The position numbers and the translations under genes are program-made. This document shows, one piece after another, positions 21,738-27,373 of a stretch of DNA of 27,373 nt (its first letter is position 1; each line of letters begins with the position of its first letter). The notes beneath the pieces are model-generated. The model was given only the letters and a program-made list of their open reading frames with translations, was not told the origin of the DNA and made no database searches. The DNA is taken from contig JBGPIK010000040.1 of the NCBI GenBank assembly GCA_041484845.1, positions 1 to 27,373 on the forward strand, in the 5' to 3' direction. Origin of the DNA: JBGPIK01 sp041484845 (GTDB taxonomy: Bacteria > Desulfobacterota > Binatia > UBA9968).

Positions 21738-22907
21738 ATGGCAGCCACTGTGGCGGAGCGGGACGAAACGACTCAAGATTTATGGATTAAAGATTTTTTC
21801 TTTACGTGGATTAATCGCTTTAGCTTTTTCCTCGCCCACCACCTTACCCGGCCGCTGTTGCCGCTCTACCTCGTGAGCTTTGGCGCAAGTTCAACCGTAA
21901 TCGGCGCCGTGGTTGCCGTGTTCACCATCGCCGCGACTATCTCGCGCGTACCCGTCGGCTTGTTCATCGACCGCGTCGGTCGTAAGCCTTTTCTTATGTA
22001 TGGAATCGCTCTTTTCACTGTGAGCAACTTCGGTTATCTCTGGGCGCCTTCGATTCTCCTGATGGTACCCTTTCGAATATTGCACGGCATCGGTTGGTCG
22101 GGTTGCACCACCGCGATCGCCACTTTGGCAGCCGATATCGCGCCGAGAAAAAGACGCGGCGAATTGATCGGTTATGCGGGCATGGCCAGCAGTTTGGCCG
22201 GAGCGCTCGGGCCGGTCGCCGGCTTTGCCATTTTTGATGTCTTTGGTTACTCGGGAGTATTTACCGGCGCCGGGGTGTTGCTCATCGGCAGTTTTTTTCT
22301 CGGCTTCATGGTTCGTGAGCCGAAGAACCTGTTTGCCCACGACAAAATAACTCATTGGACTGAAGCGCTCGCGGTCCGCGAAACTCTCTTACCGGCTGTG
22401 GTTGTCTCATTGCTCGCTTTCGGTCAGGGCGGGACACTGACCTTTCTGCCCATTCACGCTATAAAGATGGGAATTGAAAATCCCGGATTGTGGTTCGGAC
22501 TTTATGCACTTTGCCTGCTCATCACCCGGCCGATTGCCGGCCCGCTGTCCGATCGCATCAGTAGGCGCGCCGTCATCGTGCCCGGATTGGTTCTCCACTT
22601 GATAAGTTTTCTGCTGCTCGCGCTCGCTTCATCGCCCATCTGGCTATGGGCGGCGGCGATCCTTGGCGGCTTCGGCGTCGGCGCGGCGCAACCGGCGTTG
22701 ATGGCGGTCGCCGTCGACGAAACTTCACCGCAGCGCCGCGGGCAATCCCTCGCTCAGTACCAGTGCTTTTATGATCTGGGAATGGGCGTAGGTTCAATGG
22801 CCCTCGGAGTGCTGCTGGATATGGTCGATCAGAACTTTTCCGTCATGTACTTTACAACAGTGGGCGTAAGCTTCCTGGGGCTTTGTTTGTACCACGCGAA
22901 AGGTTAG
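21738..22907 (+). CDS. Major facilitator superfamily transporter
   Basis: Inner-membrane transporter of 389 residues with about 12 hydrophobic segments. Motif A appears after TM2 as GLFIDRVGRKPF and in its second-half copy as GPLSDRISRRAV. The segment ILHGIGWSGCTTAIATLAAD with PRKRRGELIGY resembles drug/sugar efflux MFS families (DHA1-like), and no substrate can be given. I start at the ATG at 21738 with CCGGGA upstream; TTG two codons earlier and GTG at 21750 are alternatives. It is divergent from the CxxC mini-unit and followed 90 bases later by an orphan binding protein on the same strand. Confidence 0.92.
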   Translation: MAATVAERDETTQDLWIKDFFFTWINRFSFFLAHHLTRPLLPLYLVSFGASSTVIGAVVAVFTIAATISRVPVGLFIDRVGRKPFLMYGIALFTVSNFGYLWAPSILLMVPFRILHGIGWSGCTTAIATLAADIAPRKRRGELIGYAGMASSLAGALGPVAGFAIFDVFGYSGVFTGAGVLLIGSFFLGFMVREPKNLFAHDKITHWTEALAVRETLLPAVVVSLLAFGQGGTLTFLPIHAIKMGIENPGLWFGLYALCLLITRPIAGPLSDRISRRAVIVPGLVLHLISFLLLALASSPIWLWAAAILGGFGVGAAQPALMAVAVDETSPQRRGQSLAQYQCFYDLGMGVGSMALGVLLDMVDQNFSVMYFTTVGVSFLGLCLYHAKG

Positions 22908-22945
22908 CGTTGAGTAACATCTACTTTCACAATGCATAGGACGGT

Positions 22946-22955
22946 CGATTAATCG
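22946..22955. promoter_or_regulatory. Short palindrome upstream of a binding-protein gene
   Basis: CGATTAATCG is a perfect 10-base palindrome 42 bases before the start of the NMT1-type gene, in the right place for an operator. It is short enough to be chance. Confidence 0.25.
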
Positions 22956-22997
22956 TCGTTCCCAAACGGACCAAACTGCAATTAGGGAGGTTCTAAG

Positions 22998-24041
22998 ATG
23001 AACATCAAAGCTCCTGACCGTGGGCTGGGCTGGAGAGCGATTCTTACACCGTGGCGGTTCGGGCTAAAATTGGCGCTGTGCGTTACTATCCTCTTCCCGT
23101 GGCATGCTCCAGCCCACGGTCAGGAGCTAAAAAAGATTCGCGTGGCGATTCCCACTTTTTCCTTGATCACAGCGGCGACGCTGATACCGACGGAAAGAGG
23201 TTACTGGCGAGAAGAAGGTCTCGACGTAGAAGTGATCGTCATCCGATCGGCGCCCTCAGTCGTGGCCCTAGCCGCCAAGGAAGTTGACTTCTTAACGATC
23301 GGCGGCGGCGGATTAATCGGTATCCTTCGTGGGCTGCCGCTCCGGGTGCTGTTCGCGCCATTTCGCCGTCCCTTATACGCGCTCTATGCCAAGCCCGAAA
23401 TTCGTTCGATCCCGGAACTAGACGGACGAAAGGTTGGCGTCTCCAGCATCGGCAGCGGCCCCGATCTCTTGTTGCGCGATCTCTTGCGGAAGCGACTGGC
23501 GGACGGCGGAAAAAAGGTCACCATCCTGGCCGTCGGCGGCGGCGGCGAGCGCTTTGCCGCATTAAAAACCGGAGTGGTCGATGCCGCCGTTCTCGCCAGC
23601 CCGTTCACGCTGAACGCCAAGCAAGACGGCTTTCGCGAGCTGTTTTCTTTCATCACCGAGAAGGAATACACCGACATCCCGGTCGCGACCTTCGCCCGGG
23701 AGGAACTGATTCAATCCAATTCCGTGGTCGTGGAAAAATTCATTCGCGCACAGACCAAAGGCTTACTCTATATGCGCAACAGCCGGGACAGAGCCATTGC
23801 CAGCCTAGCCCGAGGGCTAAAGACGACTGAAGCGAACGCCGGTCAGGGCTTCGATGAAATGCGCCCGGCTCTGACGGAGGATGGAACGATCAACCAAGAC
23901 GAGCAACGGAAATCGATCGAATATCTGGTCAACCCGACGACGCTCAAGGAAGCGCCTCATTTGGATAAGATCTACGATTTCTCCGTTACCAGAAAGGTCT
24001 ATCAAGAGCTTCAGTCTCGCGGGTGGAAACCGGCGGAGTAG
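22998..24041 (+). CDS. NMT1/SsuA-type ABC substrate-binding protein
   Basis: 347-residue periplasmic binding protein. The N-terminus has an export signal (LALCVTILFPWHAPAHG, cleavage likely near AHG-QE). The mature protein opens KKIRVAIPTFSLITAA, then ERGYWREEGLDVEVIVIRSAP, GGGLIGILRGLPLRVLFAP and IPELDGRKVGVSSIGSG, the NMT1/THI5-like pattern used for nitrate/sulfonate/taurine and thiamine-precursor analogues. AGGGAGG is well placed before the ATG. There is no permease or ATPase next to it, so it either feeds a transporter encoded elsewhere or serves as a sensor. The ligand cannot be read. Confidence 0.93.
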   Translation: MNIKAPDRGLGWRAILTPWRFGLKLALCVTILFPWHAPAHGQELKKIRVAIPTFSLITAATLIPTERGYWREEGLDVEVIVIRSAPSVVALAAKEVDFLTIGGGGLIGILRGLPLRVLFAPFRRPLYALYAKPEIRSIPELDGRKVGVSSIGSGPDLLLRDLLRKRLADGGKKVTILAVGGGGERFAALKTGVVDAAVLASPFTLNAKQDGFRELFSFITEKEYTDIPVATFAREELIQSNSVVVEKFIRAQTKGLLYMRNSRDRAIASLARGLKTTEANAGQGFDEMRPALTEDGTINQDEQRKSIEYLVNPTTLKEAPHLDKIYDFSVTRKVYQELQSRGWKPAE

Positions 24042-24120
24042 AACCAAGCCGGGCAAACTTCCAACCTGGAATGCTGCCAAGCTGGCTCATCCCCAACGAG
24101 CGAAACTTCTTCATACGTTT

Positions 24121-24369
24121 TTAGTGGACGAGTTTCTCCCCACGCAAGGCTTGGGCGGCAACGTACTCCTCAGAAAGATCGAATCCGATGTCCATCTCGG
24201 GAGCTATGGACTTGAATGCAGCATACATGAGGCAGACGAGGTGAAGTCCACTGAAGTTTCCTGGGAGGCTGTTGAGCTGATATTTTTGTGCCGGATCGTT
24301 GGTATCCAGGCCGGTCCGGCCCTTCATAGCGATCTCGGAAGCGATCTTTTGCACGTCCGCATGAGACAT
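24121..24369 (-). CDS. Hypothetical 82-residue protein
   Basis: Soluble, mildly acidic protein with one cysteine and no signal peptide. Visible blocks are ADVQKIASEIAMKGRTGLD, DPAQKYQLNSLPGNFSGLHL, MYAAFKSIAPEMDIGFDLSEEY. The even codon use and well-formed helices look coding. It lies 35 bases after the stop of the basic-repeat protein on the same strand, so they may share an mRNA. No RBS is evident. Not recognised. Confidence 0.62.
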   Translation of the reverse strand: MSHADVQKIASEIAMKGRTGLDTNDPAQKYQLNSLPGNFSGLHLVCLMYAAFKSIAPEMDIGFDLSEEYVAAQALRGEKLVH

Positions 24370-24404
24370 GTTGGCGAATCAGCGGAACTAGACCTTGCCC
24401 AGGC

Positions 24405-24743
24405 TTACTTCTTGCCGGCCTTCTTCGCCGCCCAGTAAGCCTTTAATTTAGCCGACAACTTCGCTCTGGCTGCCGGACTCATGGTCTTCTTCTTGGCCGT
24501 CGCAGCGGGTTTGACTGAAAGCGCAGCTGCTTTAGCTCGTCGAAGGTTCGCCCATCTTGCTTTTTGCGTAGCGGCGATCTTCCTTTTCACAGAAGCGCTC
24601 ATGGTCCGCTTATTCTTTGCCGCAGCTCCCGGTAGTGCTGACGCACCGAGGATAGCGCGGAGTTCTTTATTCAGCTCCTCGATCTGTTCTTTGATCGCGG
24701 TAGCCCGCTTGAGTTGGGTAATGGTAAGATCAAATAAATTCAT
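24405..24743 (-). CDS. Small basic protein with two copies of an MSxxxRxKxxAxxKAxWA motif
   Basis: 112 residues from ATG 24741-24743 (MNLFDLTITQLKRATAIKE); an in-frame ATG at 24759 adds six. Residues 1-35 form an acidic/helical coiled-coil (IKEQIEELNKELRAIL). The rest is lysine/alanine-rich and contains a duplicated element: TMSASVKRKIAATQKARWAN and TMSPAARAKLSAKLKAYWAA. This resembles the 'KxxWA' basic tails seen in many unnamed environmental-bacterial proteins and in nucleoid-associated proteins. A DNA- or RNA-binding role is inferred from charge and repeats only. Confidence 0.68.
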   Translation of the reverse strand: MNLFDLTITQLKRATAIKEQIEELNKELRAILGASALPGAAAKNKRTMSASVKRKIAATQKARWANLRRAKAAALSVKPAATAKKKTMSPAARAKLSAKLKAYWAAKKAGKK

Positions 24744-24761
24744 GGGAACATTTATTAACAT

Positions 24762-25193
24762 TCAAAGCTGGTGGAAATCAAGCGCTGGCCAGGTGCTACT
24801 TGCCGGAAATGATACCTATCGCCGTCATCTAAATCTCTGGGGGTCATATTCCCCGCAGCTTGCTGCGCTTGGGATTCTCCGAATCTCTGGAATTTCGATA
24901 CCCCGCTGCTTGCGGCGGGGTAGTTCATTAAACCCTCTCCCCGTGATCGCCTCGCGACCTCACATGATACAGGGCGCCAGCAAATTCCAAGCGAACAGGT
25001 CGCGCCATTGGCGACCATTAACGCCAGGAGACTATAAAGTAAAGGACTGACCCCGGAAATTTCCCAATATTCGAACGCCGACCCAGCCAAAGTAATCGCA
25101 TCGCTTCCAGAAGAAGATGGACATTTATTCGACGTTGGAGTATGGGGAGTTGGACCCAAATACGGATAGCAAAAAGTCGCTCAGGAGGGAACC
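24762..25193. other. Intergenic stretch with repeats and a gene-tail fragment
   Basis: Holds two more REP-like units (see 24845-24935), then an open plus-strand frame from 25038 to a TAG at 25167 (43 codons) that begins without a start codon and ends DGHLFDVGVWGVGPKYG. That looks like a real protein end; it may be the remains of a gene cut by a repeat insertion. A 26-codon ATG frame (25117-25197) overlaps the next gene start. Neither is called as a gene. Confidence 0.35.
24845..24935. repeat. REP-like palindromes, copies 2 and 3
   Basis: TACCCCGCTGC-TT-GCGGCGGGGTA (24899-24922) is the inverted counterpart of the tatC-downstream unit, sharing a ~35-base conserved block with it. Just before it a related, decayed unit (CCCCGCAGC-TT-GCTGCG, ~24851-24867) precedes a second AATCTCTGG, so the two form a short imperfect tandem. 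No gene is disrupted visibly. Confidence 0.7.
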
Positions 25194-26234
25194 ATGATGC
25201 GGGTAAAAGGACACGGCCTTGAACAGGTCGGTGCGCTCACTGCTCTCTTGGTGGTCTCGCTGATGGCTAGGGAAGCTTTGGCTCAGGATGCTAGACTCGC
25301 GGAGGGTCGAAAGGAAGGAAAGGTTGTCTGGTACACGGGAGCAGCGCTCTCCACCGCCGAGAACGTCGCCAGACGGTTCGAACAGGCCTACCCCGGCATC
25401 AAGATGGAGGTCCACCGCGCGGGGTCGGAGAGAATCCTCCAGCGACTCATGCAAGAGGCAGGGGCGGGGATCAAGAACGCCGACATCTTCAACTCCTCGG
25501 ATGCCGGTCACTACGTGCTCCTCAGGAAAAAGGGAATGCTGGCCAAATACATGCCGGCCGGCGCTGATCGCTTTCCTGAGGGGTTTAGAGATCCGGAGGG
25601 GATCGTCTTCGGTTGGCGCGCATTCCCAGTAGTGATCTCGTACAATTCCAAGCTCCTCCCCGGCGATCAGGCTCCAAAGACATGGAAGGACCTTCTGGAT
25701 CCGAAGTGGAAGGGAAAATTAGTGACCGCCCATCCCGGCTACAGCGGCAGCATCGCTACCTACGTTCTGGCGCTGGTGAATCTCTATGGCTGGGACTACT
25801 TCAAGGAACTGGCGCAAAACAAACCTCATATTACCCAATCGATCCACGACCCGGCCCAGGTGGTTGCGTCGGGAGAGCGGATCGTAGGGGCCAATGGGGC
25901 CGAGTACTTCCTCTATCAACAGCGAAAGAAGGGGAACCCCATCGGGATTGTTTACCCGCAGGAGGGCGTGCCGCTGGTCGTCACGCCCTCGGCTATAACC
26001 AGCTTTGCGCCCCACCCCACGGCGGCGCGGCTCTTCACCGATTTCATCTTTACCAAGGATGTCCTGCAATACCTGGCGGACAGCGAAGGTCTCTACGTTC
26101 CCCACGCCGGCGTGAGTTACCCGCAGGACAAGCCCAAGTTATCGGATCTCAAATTGCTAATGGTAGACTCGGATGAACTGGAGCGCCGCACCGAGGAGAT
26201 CAAAAAGCGCTTCGTCGAGTTCTTTGGCGCGTGA
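25194..26234 (+). CDS. Iron(III)-type extracellular solute-binding protein
   Basis: 346 residues. A signal peptide (LTALLVVSLMAREALA, cleavage likely after ALA-Q) is followed by a periplasmic-binding-protein type II fold of the FbpA/AfuA class: GKVVWYTGAALSTAENVARR, ADIFNSSDAGHYVLL, PKTWKDLLDPKWKGKLV and the C-terminal SEGLYVPHAGVSYPQDKPK. Family ligands include ferric ion, but also putrescine, thiamine and 2-aminoethylphosphonate. AGGAGGG precedes the ATG; a second ATG follows immediately. No permease or ATPase is adjacent, which makes two orphan binding proteins in this window. The MmgE/PrpD gene follows 200 bases later. Confidence 0.93.
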   Translation: MMRVKGHGLEQVGALTALLVVSLMAREALAQDARLAEGRKEGKVVWYTGAALSTAENVARRFEQAYPGIKMEVHRAGSERILQRLMQEAGAGIKNADIFNSSDAGHYVLLRKKGMLAKYMPAGADRFPEGFRDPEGIVFGWRAFPVVISYNSKLLPGDQAPKTWKDLLDPKWKGKLVTAHPGYSGSIATYVLALVNLYGWDYFKELAQNKPHITQSIHDPAQVVASGERIVGANGAEYFLYQQRKKGNPIGIVYPQEGVPLVVTPSAITSFAPHPTAARLFTDFIFTKDVLQYLADSEGLYVPHAGVSYPQDKPKLSDLKLLMVDSDELERRTEEIKKRFVEFFGA

Positions 26235-26436
26235 GGAGCCTTAGGAAGCAGCCATGGCAAGGGCACGGGAGCATGTAAGCTTGAAGGTGTCAGAAATATT
26301 TTCACTCTCGCAGGCGATCCCATTCTCCCCCTGCTTGACGCCATCGCACAAAGCGCGTCACGAGCGCGCAGGCGTCCGAAAATGAAAAACGAAAAGTAGC
26401 CTGTCCCCTTTCTAGGTCTTTCTAAGTCTCACGCTC

Positions 26437-27373
26437 ATGGTTGCCACGGACATCACCGGCCAGTTGGCCCAGTACATGGCAGAAGCCAGACACCAGAGCC
26501 TGCCGCCGGAGGTTATGCAGGCGGGCAAACACCGCATCTTAGATTCTCTTGGCGCTATAGTGTCCGGCTCTCGCCTTAAGGCGGGAGAGCTGGCGATCCA
26601 GTATGTGCGCCTGCAGGGCGGCGTGCCGGAATCCTCTGTTCTTGCAACCGAGGTGAAGACCTCCGCCGTGAACGCGGCCCTGGCAAACGGCATGTTTGGC
26701 CACGCCGACGAGACGGATGATTTCGAGCCGGTGACCAAGGCCCATCCGGGTTGCGCAGTGGTACCCGCGGCCCTCGCCATGGCGGAGCGCGAAGGCCGCT
26801 CGGGCGAGGAGCTCCTGCGGGCCGTAGTCCTTGGCTATGACCTCTGCTGCCGCTTCCTCATGGCCCTGGGGCCGGAACTGGTGCGCGGCGGCCACCGCAG
26901 CGCCGAAGGGACAAGTTCTACCATGGGCGGTACGGCGGCAGCGGCCTCTCTCGCTGGGCTGGATGAGACGGGCATGCGCTACGCCCTCTCCTACGCCGCC
27001 CAGCAGGTTTCCGGCATTTGGAGTTGGGTGCGGGATTCGGAGCATGTGGAGAAGGCCTTCGACTTCGCCGGCATGGGAGCACGTAACGGCGTCACCGCTG
27101 CCATCATGGTGCAAACGGGCTTTAGCGGTGTTTGGGATGTACTCGAAGGCGAGCACAATGTGCTGGAGGCCCTTTCTCCTTCGCCGAAGCCGAGTGAGAT
27201 GGTAAAGGATCTGGGTGGCCGCTTCTTCGTGACCGAGACGGCCATTAAGCCCTACCCCGTGGGCTATCCCATTCAGTCGGCTCTGGACGCGTTCTTCGCG
27301 CTGTACCGCCAGCACGACCTGGCCGTGGAGAATGTGGAGCGCATCACCGTTCGGCTGCCGGAAGACGGCGCCC
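26437..27373 (+). CDS. MmgE/PrpD-family protein, 3' end beyond the window
   Basis: Plus-strand frame open from the ATG at 26437 to the last base (312 codons, no stop), so the gene is cut by the window edge. The sequence is clear MmgE/PrpD: MQAGKHRILDSLGAIVSGSRL, ALANGMFGHADETDDF, HPGCAVVPAALAMAE, and YDLCCRFLMALGPEL, then GGRFFVTETAIKPYPVGYP (quoted in part). Relatives include 2-methylcitrate dehydratase (PrpD), immune-responsive gene 1/aconitate decarboxylase and unnamed lyases; the GHADETDDF and KPYPVGYP stretches are conserved in the whole family, so PrpD function is not proved. An in-frame TAG at 26413 sets the start. There is no obvious RBS. Antisense frames here are shadows. Confidence 0.9.
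   Translation, partial: MVATDITGQLAQYMAEARHQSLPPEVMQAGKHRILDSLGAIVSGSRLKAGELAIQYVRLQGGVPESSVLATEVKTSAVNAALANGMFGHADETDDFEPVTKAHPGCAVVPAALAMAEREGRSGEELLRAVVLGYDLCCRFLMALGPELVRGGHRSAEGTSSTMGGTAAAASLAGLDETGMRYALSYAAQQVSGIWSWVRDSEHVEKAFDFAGMGARNGVTAAIMVQTGFSGVWDVLEGEHNVLEALSPSPKPSEMVKDLGGRFFVTETAIKPYPVGYPIQSALDAFFALYRQHDLAVENVERITVRLPEDGA

Noticed and set aside
26539..27315. Long minus-strand open frame
   Set aside because: It lies antisense to the MmgE/PrpD gene, whose plus frame shows clear family motifs and is open to the window end. The minus frame has no known motif.
1..27373. tRNA, rRNA, CRISPR, phage or full IS
   Set aside because: I saw no cloverleaf with GTTCGA-type arm, no rRNA segment, no regular direct-repeat/spacer pattern and no transposase, integrase or phage structural gene.

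Overview
The window looks like a chromosomal piece of an uncultured, Gram-negative, GC-rich soil or subsurface bacterium. Supporting signs are a diderm MCE/Mla lipid-transport operon with an outer-membrane-type lipoprotein, Tat translocase genes, orphan periplasmic binding proteins, GTG/TTG starts, and many short dispersed palindromic repeats. That mix recalls deltaproteobacterial, Binatota, Rokubacteria or NC10-like lineages. The lineage is an inference from gene content, not from a marker gene. No rRNA, tRNA, CRISPR array or complete insertion sequence was seen.

Layout. 1-1303: tandem-domain universal stress protein and a DUF883-type membrane-anchored protein (both minus). 1832-5344 (plus): a tightly overlapping Mla-type operon of permease with a fused STAS domain, ATPase, MCE protein and PqiC-like lipoprotein. 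5534-7150: accessory-looking stretch with a secreted regulatory-like-domain protein, small or broken genes, and copy 1 of a TA-bounded repeat element. 7200-9991 (minus): a one-subunit PaaA-like di-iron protein, a 62-residue protein, then etfB-etfA behind a probable attenuator. 10215-11573: nicotinate phosphoribosyltransferase (plus). 11623-14951 (minus): histone-deacetylase-like hydrolase, then fabF-fabH. 15039-16084: Tat subunits (plus). 16412-16975 (minus): pyruvoyl-dependent arginine decarboxylase with a promoter that predicts a leaderless mRNA. 16976-17690: nested repeats. 17688-19238 (minus): acyl-CoA carboxylase beta chain with a near-consensus promoter. 19425-21409 (plus): M24 peptidase and HEAT-repeat protein. 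21378-21596 (minus): a compact, previously uncalled transcription unit (promoter, strong RBS, 13-codon CxxC ORF, hairpins, intrinsic terminator). 21738-26234: MFS transporter, two orphan periplasmic binding proteins, and two small minus-strand genes between them. 26437-end: MmgE/PrpD protein, cut by the window edge and open in the plus frame to the last base.

How it fits together. The Mla genes would move phospholipid or other lipid between membranes. FabF/FabH, the Etf pair, the carboxylase beta chain and the deacylase-like enzyme all belong to acyl-CoA/acyl-ACP metabolism. The last third is dominated by uptake proteins without their membrane partners. The most unusual items are the miniature transcription unit at 21.4-21.6 kb and a TA-bounded palindromic element whose two copies each sit exactly on the stop codon of an unrelated gene, in the same orientation.
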